A stretch of DNA of 64,000 nucleotides from Terriglobus roseus DSM 18391 (GTDB lineage Bacteria > Acidobacteriota > Terriglobia > Terriglobales > Acidobacteriaceae): NCBI RefSeq assembly GCF_000265425.1, contig NC_018014.1, positions 4,464,001-4,528,000 on the forward strand. Direction: 5' to 3'. The notes beneath the pieces were generated by a model that saw nothing but the letters and a program-made list of their open reading frames with translations, was not told where the DNA came from and ran no database searches. Positions 25,483 to 34,571 of the stretch are shown here, piece after piece; position 1 is the stretch's first letter; every line of letters begins with the position of its first letter. The position numbers and the translations under genes are program-made.

Positions 25483-26349
25483 TTACTTGTCGTACTTATC
25501 GAGAAAGATCGCGAGTTTTTCCCGCGTCGTCGCCGGGATCATGCTCTTGTCCGTCATGATGGCCCACTGCAGTGCGCTAGCGATCGGCGTTCCGCTGTTG
25601 TCCTTTGGCAGTGCCTTCACGGCACCGGTCAGCACACGCTGTGCATTCGAAGAGTTCTCATGCACGACCTTGATGACCTGTTCGACGGTCACATCATCGT
25701 GGCCTTCATACCAGCAGTCATAATCGGTAACCATCGCCAGCGTGGCATAGCTGATCTCGGCCTCGCGAGCCAGCTTGGCCTCCTGCAGATTCGTCATGCC
25801 AATCACGTCGGCGCCCCACGAGCGGTACAGATTCGACTCGGCACGTGTGCTGAACTGCGGGCCTTCCATGTTCACGTACGTTCCGCCCAGCTTGCCGACG
25901 ACACCGGCTTCCTTGCAGCCCTGCTCGAACGCCTTTGCCGCAACCGCGCAAACTGGATCGCCAAACGCCACGTGCCCCACGATGCCATCGCCGAAGAACG
26001 TGGCATTACGCGCAAACGTGCGATCGATGAACTGGTCGGGAATGACGAAGTCCGTCGGCTTGTGCTCTGCCTTCAAGGAACCTACTGCTGAGATCGAAAG
26101 GATGAACGACACGCCAAGCTTCTTCATAGCGTAGATGTTCGCGCGGAAGTTCAGTTCCGTCGGCAGAATGCGGTGACCGCGGCCATGGCGCGCCAGGAAC
26201 GCGACCTTGCGACCCTCCAACGTGCCCAGCACAATGGTCTCGGACGGATCGCCGAACGGCGTCTCTACCTTGATCTCACTGGTGTCTGTCAGTCCCGGCA
26301 TGTTGTACAAACCACTGCCGCCAATGATGCCGATCTCTGCCTGTGCCAC
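25483..26349 (-). CDS. mtnP: S-methyl-5'-thioadenosine phosphorylase
   Basis: The 288-residue enzyme splits methylthioadenosine into adenine and methylthioribose-1-phosphate, the first step of methionine salvage. It contains IGIIGGSGLY (phosphate loop), FLARHGRGH, NMEGPQFSTRAES (methylthioribose binding) and TDYDCW. Asp in TDYDCW, rather than Asn, marks preference for 6-aminopurines over guanine/hypoxanthine. The start is GTG 26349, with AAGGAG six bases upstream. It lies 29 bases downstream of the HExxH protein gene and 106 bases upstream of the kinase gene. Confidence 0.92.
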   Translation of the reverse strand: MAQAEIGIIGGSGLYNMPGLTDTSEIKVETPFGDPSETIVLGTLEGRKVAFLARHGRGHRILPTELNFRANIYAMKKLGVSFILSISAVGSLKAEHKPTDFVIPDQFIDRTFARNATFFGDGIVGHVAFGDPVCAVAAKAFEQGCKEAGVVGKLGGTYVNMEGPQFSTRAESNLYRSWGADVIGMTNLQEAKLAREAEISYATLAMVTDYDCWYEGHDDVTVEQVIKVVHENSSNAQRVLTGAVKALPKDNSGTPIASALQWAIMTDKSMIPATTREKLAIFLDKYDK

Positions 26350-26378
26350 GTACGTTCTCCTTGATGGTGTTGCGTTTC

Positions 26379-28001
26379 TTATTGAACTAGCCGATGCGTC
26401 GCATCGATCACAGCGCGCGGCACTCCTATGCCCGGCAGCAGCGACCGAAAGCCCATCGTCAACTCATGCTGCGGCATCTGCGAACCCGCCTGCATCAACG
26501 GCCCACGACCCTGTGCCTCGCGATACTTCGCTTCCAGCTGCTTCGCCATGGCGCGGTCATAGCCCTCGCTGATGAACACGCCTGTGTCCTCCAATGACAG
26601 CCAGACATCACCTTCCGACGTGCTGTAAAGCAGGTGATCTTCATCACCATTGGGCAGATCCACCTTCTTCAACGCGCTGTATTTACGAGCGAGAGCGCCC
26701 GCATAGATCTTCAAAAAGCTGCGCGCGGAATCGCGGTTTTTCCACTGTGAGTAGTAGATCGTGCCGATGGATGCCGGCGTCTGCTTCACTGCGGGCGCGG
26801 CATTCCGGTTCTGCGCCGCAAAATAGATGCCGCCATTCCACGCGACGGCAAGCGGACCCGCCATCTGCTGTCCGCCGAACAGCTCCGTGATGATCCGGAC
26901 ATCCAACTCGCCCATCACACCCACGTCATACGGATCCCAGTCTTTATCCAGCAAGCCATGAATGTCCGGCATCGTCAGCACCGGAACAGGCGTCTTTGCC
27001 AAGTAATCCTGCGCATGCAGGATCTCGTGCGACGATCCGGGCGGACGATCCAGTGCGCCGGCGAAGGCCACATCCACGCCACCCGACTGCAGCAACTGCT
27101 GCTCAAATCCAAGTCCTGCGCCGTAGGGAAACAGCAATGACTCCTGCAGCAGCAGTGGCGCGCGCGCCAGAATCGGCGAGCCCGCAGTGTCACTGGCCAT
27201 CTCACGCATCCGGTCGCCAATCTCCGGTGAATCCGCCAGCGTCTTTCCCAAGTCCTTCAACTCGTAGTCGACGAAGACGGCCATCGCCTGGCCCTCCGTT
27301 ACACTCTCACGCGCAGTCGAAGCCTCGTCCAGCTGGATATGCCGGTTGTCGTCGCCAACGTTCTTGCTGATGTCGGTCGGCCCCGGCGTGCCCCACTTCT
27401 CCAGATGCACGCGGTCGTCCTGTACGGCATGCGTCAACTCATGCGCCAGCACGGACTTCTGCTCGTCCGGCTTGACCCAGTCCAGCATGTTAACCGTACG
27501 CGTCTTCGGGTCGTAATACGCGGCCACCTGCTCGGTCAGCAAGCTCAGCAAAAACGGCTTCAGCGCAAAGTCGCGATCCAGCAGCCCGAACTTCTTCAAC
27601 ACCAGTTCGCTGCGTTCCAGACGCTTTGCGCCCTCGTCTTCGCTCATCTTCGAACGCAGATCGCGCTGCACCTGGTCGCGCGTCAGCAACTTGCGCTTCA
27701 CCGGCCGCGAAGCCTTCAGGTGCGAATCCTTCGCAACAAACGCCAGGATTTCGTCAACCGAGCGGAAGAGCTCTGCCGCCTGGTCCTTCGTCATGGGAGC
27801 CTTGGACTCGCTCAGGCCACTCTCGCTGTGCGTCGTCGACGTTACGGGCGGCGGTGCAATCGGCTGCGGTGGCACCGTCTGCGCGGGGAGCGAGGCGGTG
27901 GCGGCGAAAAAGACGGCAGCAAGGGGACACAGTGGGAGACGGCGGGCGCGCTTCAAGACAGTGACAACTCCAGTGGGACGCGAGCGGCGCGCGCGGGCCA
28001 T
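26379..28001 (-). CDS. Exported HExxH metallopeptidase-like protein, family unknown
   Basis: The 540-residue protein has a signal peptide (PLCPLAAVFFAATASLPAQ) and a zincin motif HELTHAVQD (His187, Glu188, His191). A second conserved-looking segment, NDNRHIQLDEASTARESVTEGQAM, may supply the third ligand (Glu in TEGQAM). The rest is mixed alpha/beta without a recognised domain. The layout resembles acidobacterial metalloprotease-like proteins of unknown target. The start is uncertain: ATG 28001 gives a long basic N-terminus, while TTG 27956 (MKRARRLPL) gives a standard signal peptide. It is divergent from ygfZ and lies just upstream of mtnP. Confidence 0.7.
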   Translation of the reverse strand: MARARRSRPTGVVTVLKRARRLPLCPLAAVFFAATASLPAQTVPPQPIAPPPVTSTTHSESGLSESKAPMTKDQAAELFRSVDEILAFVAKDSHLKASRPVKRKLLTRDQVQRDLRSKMSEDEGAKRLERSELVLKKFGLLDRDFALKPFLLSLLTEQVAAYYDPKTRTVNMLDWVKPDEQKSVLAHELTHAVQDDRVHLEKWGTPGPTDISKNVGDDNRHIQLDEASTARESVTEGQAMAVFVDYELKDLGKTLADSPEIGDRMREMASDTAGSPILARAPLLLQESLLFPYGAGLGFEQQLLQSGGVDVAFAGALDRPPGSSHEILHAQDYLAKTPVPVLTMPDIHGLLDKDWDPYDVGVMGELDVRIITELFGGQQMAGPLAVAWNGGIYFAAQNRNAAPAVKQTPASIGTIYYSQWKNRDSARSFLKIYAGALARKYSALKKVDLPNGDEDHLLYSTSEGDVWLSLEDTGVFISEGYDRAMAKQLEAKYREAQGRGPLMQAGSQMPQHELTMGFRSLLPGIGVPRAVIDATHRLVQ

Positions 28002-28017
28002 GGGCCGTCGCGGAACC

Positions 28018-28023
28018 TATAAT
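28018..28023 (+). promoter_or_regulatory. Candidate -10 box upstream of ygfZ
   Basis: A perfect TATAAT lies 56 bases before ATG 28080, in the divergent gap with the HExxH gene. No convincing -35 box is seen at normal spacing. Confidence 0.35.
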
Positions 28024-28079
28024 CCAGTGTACGGGCAAGCGGGCCTTCGGGCCGCGATGCAACGCCCACAGAACGCACC

Positions 28080-29066
28080 ATGACAGACTCCTCACTCACC
28101 ACCGTCCGTCCTACCGACCAGCTCGCCGCCCTGCGCACCGGTGCGGGCCTCGCTGCGCTCTCCGCAGGCTGGATCGCCGTCACCGGAGGCGACCGCGTCC
28201 GCTGGCTCAATGGCATGGTCACCAACTCCGTCCAGGCACTTACGCCCGGCGAAGGCGCCTACGCCTTCCTGCTCAGCGTTCAAGGCCGTATCCAGGGCGA
28301 TGCCACCGTCTGGGCCGAAGCCGACCGCCTTCTGCTGCAGACCGCGCCCGCACAGATCGAGCCCATGATTGCGCTGCTCGACCGCTTCATCATCATGGAT
28401 GACGTGGAACTCGCCGACCTCTCCGCGGAGAAGCACGGCCTGCTGGTCGCCGGCCCTGCCGCAGTCGAAAAGCTCGCCGCCATCGGCGTTGCCGCGCGGG
28501 CCTCGCGCCTGCTGAAACGACAGAACATCGACTGGCAGGGCAAGCCGCTCGTGCTCATCACCGCACACAGCCCGCTTGTGCCACGCTTTGAGCTTTGGGC
28601 AGATTCCGCCACGGATATCTCCGATCTCACCGCAGCCCTGCAAAACGCCGGCGCGACAATTTGCGACGAGGCCGGCCTGGATCTGCTGCGCATTGCTGAG
28701 GGCACGCCGCGCTTCGGCACCGACATACGCGACCGCGACCTGCCCCAGGAGACGGAACAGACCCGTGCCCTGCACTTCAACAAGGGCTGCTACCTCGGTC
28801 AGGAGATCGTGGAGCGCATCCGCTCGCGCGGTAACGTCCACCGCACCTTCACCACCTTCGCGCTGTCCGGGGAGATCCCGGCGCCCGGCACCGCGCTCAC
28901 CGCAGACGGCAAGGCCGTCGGCGAGCTGACCAGCATCGCCGCAGAACCCATCGACGGCCAGCGCCTCGCGCTCGGCTTCGTCCGCCGCGAAGCCATCGAC
29001 CGCGGCCTCCCGCTGACCTTCGAAGGCGGCACCGCAGAACCCCGTACCGCCGCAGCCGCATCCTAA
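28080..29066 (+). CDS. ygfZ: YgfZ/GcvT-type folate-binding iron-sulfur repair protein
   Basis: The 328-residue cytosolic protein carries the YgfZ signature KGCYLGQEIVER with Lys235 and Cys237, the redox cysteine. YgfZ uses tetrahydrofolate to support assembly or repair of certain iron-sulfur enzymes. The N-terminal GcvT-like fold (GDRVRWLNGMVTNSVQAL) and C-terminal barrel are both present. It heads a plus-strand group with DUF1844, MBL and ribF genes (29-base gap, then overlaps). Association with ribF fits a cofactor-maintenance operon. Confidence 0.88.
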   Translation: MTDSSLTTVRPTDQLAALRTGAGLAALSAGWIAVTGGDRVRWLNGMVTNSVQALTPGEGAYAFLLSVQGRIQGDATVWAEADRLLLQTAPAQIEPMIALLDRFIIMDDVELADLSAEKHGLLVAGPAAVEKLAAIGVAARASRLLKRQNIDWQGKPLVLITAHSPLVPRFELWADSATDISDLTAALQNAGATICDEAGLDLLRIAEGTPRFGTDIRDRDLPQETEQTRALHFNKGCYLGQEIVERIRSRGNVHRTFTTFALSGEIPAPGTALTADGKAVGELTSIAAEPIDGQRLALGFVRREAIDRGLPLTFEGGTAEPRTAAAAS

Positions 29067-29095
29067 GGCCAATTAAGAGAGTTTGAGAGAGAGCA

Positions 29096-29878
29096 ATGTC
29101 AGAGCAGGAGCAAAACAAACCCTTCGTCATCAACGACCGCCGCAAGTTCCGCATGGACGGTGAACCGCGCGAGACACCCGCGGAGAGCCCCGCAGCCACG
29201 GTTGCAGAGACACCGGCAGCCGCGACCGAACCAGTCGCCGCAAACGTGACGGAGATGCCGGCGCCCGCGGTGACCGAGCCTGCGGAAGCTCCCGCGCACA
29301 AGCACCACAACGAGCCCATCCCCTTCAACAGCGCGCACTCCATCACACCCGTGCCCGAGCCCGCGGAAGAGGAGACCGCAGCAGCCGAATCAACCGAAGG
29401 CGAACCCGATCTGCCGCCGCCGCCCACCGAAGAGGAGATGCAGCAGGTACGCCTCGCCTACGAGACGACCTCGGAGCGCCTCGACACCATGGTTCGCTCG
29501 CAGAACCTGGGCGCAGAGCACCCGCCCGCCATGGACTTCACACAGCTCGTGCAGTCCATTTACATGTCGGCCATGATGCAGCTCGGCGCAGGCACGCAAC
29601 AGGGCCAGCAGGCGCGCGTCGACATCCTCGGCGCAAAGCAGAGCATCGACATGCTCGGCATCATCGGTGAGAAGACCTCCAGCAATCTCACGGACGTGGA
29701 ACGCCGCCTGATCGACGCTGCCCTCTTTGAGCTGCGCATGGGCTTCCTCGAAATCACGCAGCTGCTCGCCCGTCAGGCGCAGGCCAAGCAGGGACCGCCA
29801 CCCGCAGGTCCCGGTACTGGCGGCAGCGGCTTCGGCGGCGGCGGGTTCACCGGTGGCGGTCCCCGGATTGTCCGCTAG
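29096..29878 (+). CDS. DUF1844 protein with an acidic, Pro/Ala-rich N-terminus
   Basis: The 260-residue protein divides in two. Residues 1-110 are low-complexity, rich in Ala, Pro and Glu, and likely disordered. Residues 115-225 form the DUF1844 helical domain (MDFTQLVQSIYMSAMMQLGA, then AKQSIDMLGIIGEKTSSNLT). A Gly-rich tail closes the protein. The function is unknown; the family is common in Acidobacteria and Deltaproteobacteria. GAGAGAGAG precedes ATG 29096. The end overlaps the start region of the MBL gene. Confidence 0.82.
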   Translation: MSEQEQNKPFVINDRRKFRMDGEPRETPAESPAATVAETPAAATEPVAANVTEMPAPAVTEPAEAPAHKHHNEPIPFNSAHSITPVPEPAEEETAAAESTEGEPDLPPPPTEEEMQQVRLAYETTSERLDTMVRSQNLGAEHPPAMDFTQLVQSIYMSAMMQLGAGTQQGQQARVDILGAKQSIDMLGIIGEKTSSNLTDVERRLIDAALFELRMGFLEITQLLARQAQAKQGPPPAGPGTGGSGFGGGGFTGGGPRIVR

Positions 29879-30719
29879 CAACACAAACAGCGGCGCAGAA
29901 CTCCTCTTCCTGGGAACGGGCACGTCCATGGGCGTGCCCACCCTGGGTTGCAAATGCGCTGTCTGTCACTCGACCGATCCACACAACAACCGCATGCGTT
30001 CCTCCATCGCCCTGCGCTACCACGACGCCGCACACGACGTCCGGCGCACCGTCCTGATCGACACCGGTCAGGAGTTCCGCATGCAGGCCATCCGTTTCGG
30101 CATCGACCATCTGGACGCCGTCCTCTACACCCACGGCCACGCTGACCACGTGCTGGGCTTCGACGACCTGCGGCCCCTTACCTTTGGCCACGCCGCGCAT
30201 CTGCCCATCTACGCAGACGATCCCACAGCAGACCTGCTCGAGCGGATCTTCGACTACACGTTCCGCAAGGTTGATCGATACCCAACCAGCGCCCGCGTCG
30301 ATCTGCACCGCCTCAGCTCCGAACCCGGCACCACCGTCGAGCTCTTTGGCGCAATGATCGAACGCATTCCCGTCCGGCACGGCCATCACATCATCGCCGG
30401 CTATCGCTTCGGCGACGCGGCGTACCTCACCGATATGAGCGACCTGCCCGAGGCCAGCTACGATCGCCTGCGCGGCCTCGATATCGTCGTGCTCGATGCC
30501 CTCCGCCGCGAACCGCACCCCAGCCACTCGCATCTGGACAAGAGCATCGCCATCGCCCAGCGCATCGGGGCGAAGCAGACCTACTTCACCCACATCTCAC
30601 ACGACCTCGAACACTCTGCCACCGAAGCCGAACTGCCCGAAGGCATCCACATGGCCTACGACGGCCTGCAACTGAACTTCGACATCGCAGCCTTTCCAAC
30701 CGAGGGAGACGCAGCATGA
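29868..30719 (+). CDS. Metallo-beta-lactamase fold hydrolase (PhnP-like)
   Basis: The protein (about 283 residues) begins at a non-ATG start. The family N-terminus ELLFLGTGTSMGVPTLGC is preceded in frame by TTG 29868 and GTG 29853; both overlap the end of the DUF1844 gene. The metal ligands are in THGHADH (HxHxDH). The GC-x-C-xx-C cluster near residue 25 is typical of the PhnP-like phosphodiesterase branch, which cleaves cyclic phosphodiesters. The substrate is unknown here. Its stop overlaps the ribF start (ATGA). Confidence 0.83.
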   Translation: MSASNTNSGAELLFLGTGTSMGVPTLGCKCAVCHSTDPHNNRMRSSIALRYHDAAHDVRRTVLIDTGQEFRMQAIRFGIDHLDAVLYTHGHADHVLGFDDLRPLTFGHAAHLPIYADDPTADLLERIFDYTFRKVDRYPTSARVDLHRLSSEPGTTVELFGAMIERIPVRHGHHIIAGYRFGDAAYLTDMSDLPEASYDRLRGLDIVVLDALRREPHPSHSHLDKSIAIAQRIGAKQTYFTHISHDLEHSATEAELPEGIHMAYDGLQLNFDIAAFPTEGDAA

Positions 30720-31699
30720 TCGTCTTCCGCTCGCTCGCTGAAGTGCCCGCCGACTTCGGCCCCAGCATCGTCACCATCGGCAACTTCGACGGTTTGCACT
30801 GCGGCCACCGCACCGTCATCACCGAGGTCGTCGCCCGCGCCCGTAAAAAAAACGCTAAGGCAATCCTCGTTACACTCGATCCGCATCCCGCGCGCGTCCT
30901 GCGCCCCGAGTTCCCGCTGCGCCTGATCACCCCGCTCGACGTGAAGCTGGAACTGCTCGCTGACACCGGCCTCGATGCCGTCCTCCTGCTGCCCTTCACG
31001 CAGGAGTTCTCGCGGACCACCGCCCGCACCTTCTGCGAAACTGTCCTGCGCGACACGCTCCACGCCGCCGAGGTCCACGAGGGCGAAAACTTTCGCTTCG
31101 GGTACGGTGCCGAAGCCGACATGCACTCGTTGGAATCCCTCGGCAACGGCTGCGGCTTTACCGCGCACATCTTCGCGCCGCTCACCATGGGCCGGCAGAC
31201 GGTCTCGTCCAGCCGCATCCGCACCGTCATAGGCGAAGGCAACATGAGCGCCGCCCGACACATGCTCGGCCGCCCCTTCGCCGTCGACAGCACACCCGCA
31301 CGAGGTCGCGGCTACGGCACCCAGTACGCCGTACCCACCATCAATCTCGCTCCCTATGCCGATCTATTGCCGGCGAACGGCGTCTACGTCACGGACCTGC
31401 GCGTCGGCACCGGCGCCTCTGCTATCACCTTCGAAGGCGCCACCAACATCGGAAACCGCCCCACCTTCGGCGAAGACTCCTTCGCAGTCGAAACCTACCT
31501 GCTCCGCTTCCACCCAATCCCGCTCGACGAACAGACGCCACTCCGCATGACCTTCCACAAGCGTCTACGCGAAGAGAAAAAATGGCCGTCCCCTGAGGCC
31601 CTGAAAGCCCAGATCGGCCAAGACGTGGCCCGAGCCGAGCGCTGGTTTCACCTGCGCAAGGCACTCGCTAGGGCGCCAGGCGCAACGAGATCCCGTTGA
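30716..31699 (+). CDS. ribF: Bifunctional riboflavin kinase / FAD synthetase
   Basis: The 327-residue enzyme makes FMN and then FAD. The FAD synthetase nucleotidyltransferase domain holds TIGNFDGLHCGH and later SSRIRTVIGEGN; the riboflavin kinase domain follows, with PTINLAPY. The length equals that of standard RibF. The ATG overlaps the MBL stop by 4 bases (ATGA), so it is translationally coupled. No FMN riboswitch is seen upstream. A BIME-like element lies just after the stop. Confidence 0.92.
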   Translation: MIVFRSLAEVPADFGPSIVTIGNFDGLHCGHRTVITEVVARARKKNAKAILVTLDPHPARVLRPEFPLRLITPLDVKLELLADTGLDAVLLLPFTQEFSRTTARTFCETVLRDTLHAAEVHEGENFRFGYGAEADMHSLESLGNGCGFTAHIFAPLTMGRQTVSSSRIRTVIGEGNMSAARHMLGRPFAVDSTPARGRGYGTQYAVPTINLAPYADLLPANGVYVTDLRVGTGASAITFEGATNIGNRPTFGEDSFAVETYLLRFHPIPLDEQTPLRMTFHKRLREEKKWPSPEALKAQIGQDVARAERWFHLRKALARAPGATRSR

Positions 31700-31700
31700 T

Positions 31701-31763
31701 CGGAAGGGCACAGCTTCAGCTGTGCCAAGAATCAACTCTGGAGCCCGGCTTTAGCCGCCGAGG
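31701..31763. repeat. Bipartite BIME-like element, copy 2
   Basis: The first half is the hairpin GGCACAGCTTCAGCTGTGCC; the second is GGCTTTAGCCGCCGAGG about 20 bases on. Order, spacing and the CTTCAG core match copy 1 at 11984-12047, but the stem arms differ by paired changes. It lies between the convergent ribF and PBP1A genes. Confidence 0.75.
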
Positions 31764-31815
31764 TTTAGCTTTACGATCTGGACTCGCCAACATCGCTCCA
31801 GAAAGATTCTGCACC

Positions 31816-34374
31816 CTACCGGGGAGCAGGCACCCGAGGTGGCTCGGTCGTCGTGCGCGGCGCGGCAGGCTTTGCCCCCGTATACGGCCGATAAGGCCCT
31901 AAAGGCGATGCCACGTAACCCTTCGGCGACGGCGCAACCTTCACACTACCGGCAGAATCATCCGGCATTGCATCCGGCGCAGCCTCCGGTGTCTCCCGCA
32001 CGACCGGCGCGGGAGCCTTCACAGCGGGCTTCTCCGCCGAATCGTCATCGTCATCCGAATCATCATTCGGCACCACTGGCTGCTTCTTCACTACGGGCGC
32101 CACACTATCCGCACCTGCGTTCACTTCCAACGTCTTCTTCGCCGCCGTCGGGAAGCTCTCCACCGGCGTCCGCGCAATAGCCGCCTTCATGAAGTCGATC
32201 CACATCGGTAGCGCGGCCTTGGCGCCGGTCTCCTTCTCGCCAAGCGACTTGCGATCGTCGAAGCCGATCCACGAGCCCGCCGTGACACTGGGCGAAAAGC
32301 CGATAAACCACGCATCGGTGTAGCTGTTCGTCGTACCCGTCTTGCCACCCAGCGGATGCTTCAGCGTTGCGCCTGCCACCGCAGCCGTACCGTACTGCGG
32401 CACCGCCTCCAGCAGCTTCATCATCGTTCGCGCCGTATCGACCGAGACCACTTCCTTCACCTGAGGCGCCGACTGCTTCAGTGGCAGGCCGTCCGCCTGC
32501 ACAATGCGACGAATGACATGCGGCTTGATCAGGATGCCGTCGTTCGGAAATACCGAGTAAGCGCCCACCTGCTCCTGCAGACTGATGCCCGCCGAGCCGA
32601 TCGCCACCGGCAGAAACGACGGTAGATTCGAAGTCACACCAAACCGGTGCGCAACCTCGATCACCTTCTTGATGCCCACCTGGTTCGCCAGCTTCAGCGC
32701 CGGGATATTCCGCGACTCCGCGAAGGCATTCAGGATCGTCATCGCGCCCTTGTAATCCGCCTCGTAGTTATGCGGAGTGTAGGGGCCGTTCGGCGTATAG
32801 AAACTTGTCGGTCCGTCGACAATGATGTCCGTCGGCTTCGTGTGCAGATTTTCGATCGCCGCCGTGTATACATACGGCTTGAAACTGGAACCCGTCTGCC
32901 GCTCGGCCTGCGTTGCGCGGTTAAACTGCGACAGCGAGAAGTCGCGGCCGCCCACCATCGCAAGCACCTCGCCGTTGTTGTTATCCACCGCCATCATCGC
33001 GGCCTGCGCGCCGGTATCCTGTTGCAGCGTCGCATGCATCGTCTTATCGCCGGACGTCGCATCCTCGATCCGCACATAAGCAATGTCGCCGCGCTGCAAC
33101 AGCTTGTCGCCATTGCCCATCGTCGTCCACGCCCAGTCGGCTGGAGTCATCTCCGCATACCGCTTGCCGATGCGCACAATCACGCGCCGCGCCGTCGCCT
33201 CTGTGACCAACGCGTGGAAGTAAGCGCCATTCTCCACCGACTGCGTCCAGTCCGGATGGACGTACGTCTCCAGGTCCGCGCCGGTCGCCGCAATGTTGAC
33301 CAGCTTCGCCTTCCATCCGTGCCGGCGTTCGTACGCCGCAGCACCATCCATCACGGCCTTGTTCGCCGTAAGCTGCAGGTCGAGATCCATGGTCGTGAAA
33401 ATCTTCAGACCCGAGCCATGCACAGCATCTGACCCGTACTCCTGCTCCAGCTGCCGGCGCACCTCTTCCACAAAATACGGCGCAACCGTGTTCGTCTGAG
33501 GTTCGATGTGCAGGCCCATCGGAGCGGCCTTCGCTTCTTCATATTGCGACCGCGTAATGTCCCCGTCGCTCAGCATCTCGCTCAGCACCAGGTTGCGTCG
33601 CTTCAGCGCACGCTCCGGATGACGCAACGGCGAATACGAAGTCGGCCCCTTCGGCAGCGCTGCCAGCAAAGCAGCCTCCGGCAGCGTCAGGTCGTGCACC
33701 TTCTTCGAAAAGTAGTACTCGCTGCCCGCCTCAAACCCATAGACGCCGCTGCCCAGGTAGATCTGGTTCGCATACAGGGCAAAGATCTGCGGCTTGGTGA
33801 AGTGCCGCTCAATCTGAATCGAGAGCAGAATCTCCTGGATCTTGCGCGAGTACGTCTGATCCATCGACAGGAACAGGTTTCGCGCAAGCTGCATCGTCAG
33901 CGTCGAAGCGCCCTGCCGCCGCCCCTTTGACCGCAGATCGACGTACGCCGCACCTGCCACGCGGAACGGGTTGATACCCGCATTCTTCTCAAAGCTCTTG
34001 TCTTCGATGGACAAAATGGCGTCGTGCAGCACCTTCGGAAACTCGCTGTACGGAACCACAACGCGCCGCTCCAGCGCAAACGATCCGATGCTGCGGCCAT
34101 GCACATCCAGCAGCTCTGTCGTGGTCGCCGGATGGTAATGCTCCAGATCTTCCATCTGCGGCAGATCGGTCGTGTTGACCAGCGTCAGCCCGACCAGGCT
34201 GCCAAAGATCGCCGAACAGCCCAGCAGACCGTAGAAGATGCCGCGCCGGGCCTTCGCCCGCGTTGGAAAGTACTTCGCCCACCTTGTACGCGCGTACGGC
34301 ACACGGGGCGATCCGGCACGCTGCGTCTTGCGCTGCTGCGCCGTTTCTTCGTCGCGAGTGAACAGGGATGGCAC
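31816..34374 (-). CDS. Class A penicillin-binding protein (PBP1A-type)
   Basis: The 852-residue bifunctional peptidoglycan synthase has a membrane anchor at about residues 48-68. The GT51 transglycosylase domain holds the catalytic Glu124 in SIEDKSF, plus GASTLTMQLARN. The transpeptidase domain holds the SxxK nucleophile Ser496 (TGSSFKPY), SRN, and KTGTTNSYTDAW. The last 110 residues are disordered, Pro-rich and acidic, with a DDSDDDDD tract. It polymerises glycan strands and cross-links them at the inner membrane. The start is GTG 34374. It lies 197 bases downstream of the Ctp-like gene. Confidence 0.92.
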   Translation of the reverse strand: MPSLFTRDEETAQQRKTQRAGSPRVPYARTRWAKYFPTRAKARRGIFYGLLGCSAIFGSLVGLTLVNTTDLPQMEDLEHYHPATTTELLDVHGRSIGSFALERRVVVPYSEFPKVLHDAILSIEDKSFEKNAGINPFRVAGAAYVDLRSKGRRQGASTLTMQLARNLFLSMDQTYSRKIQEILLSIQIERHFTKPQIFALYANQIYLGSGVYGFEAGSEYYFSKKVHDLTLPEAALLAALPKGPTSYSPLRHPERALKRRNLVLSEMLSDGDITRSQYEEAKAAPMGLHIEPQTNTVAPYFVEEVRRQLEQEYGSDAVHGSGLKIFTTMDLDLQLTANKAVMDGAAAYERRHGWKAKLVNIAATGADLETYVHPDWTQSVENGAYFHALVTEATARRVIVRIGKRYAEMTPADWAWTTMGNGDKLLQRGDIAYVRIEDATSGDKTMHATLQQDTGAQAAMMAVDNNNGEVLAMVGGRDFSLSQFNRATQAERQTGSSFKPYVYTAAIENLHTKPTDIIVDGPTSFYTPNGPYTPHNYEADYKGAMTILNAFAESRNIPALKLANQVGIKKVIEVAHRFGVTSNLPSFLPVAIGSAGISLQEQVGAYSVFPNDGILIKPHVIRRIVQADGLPLKQSAPQVKEVVSVDTARTMMKLLEAVPQYGTAAVAGATLKHPLGGKTGTTNSYTDAWFIGFSPSVTAGSWIGFDDRKSLGEKETGAKAALPMWIDFMKAAIARTPVESFPTAAKKTLEVNAGADSVAPVVKKQPVVPNDDSDDDDDSAEKPAVKAPAPVVRETPEAAPDAMPDDSAGSVKVAPSPKGYVASPLGPYRPYTGAKPAAPRTTTEPPRVPAPR

Positions 34375-34509
34375 AGTTTTTTACGGTAGCACGGAGGCGC
34401 CCAGGGGGTGGATAACCGATAGGAGTGAGGACCGACCGGGGAAGTTGTCACGGACGCCAACAATCTTCATCGCACCTCCCTTTAACCCCATCAGCTTTGG
34501 GCTGGAAAG

Positions 34510-34540
34510 GAAAGGGTGCCGCTAAGAGCGGCACCCTTTC
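34510..34540 (-). terminator. Terminator downstream of the Ctp-like gene
   Basis: GAAAGGGTGCCGCT and its exact complement flank a 3-base loop (14-bp stem). Pyrimidine-rich sequence follows on the minus strand. It separates the Ctp-like gene from the PBP1A gene. Confidence 0.75.
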
Positions 34541-34571
34541 AGAAACAAGAAACTAAAAACCAGAAACCCTC

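Noticed and set aside
30600..30716. FMN riboswitch before ribF
   Set aside because: The region is coding sequence of the MBL gene, and the RFN core motifs are not seen.
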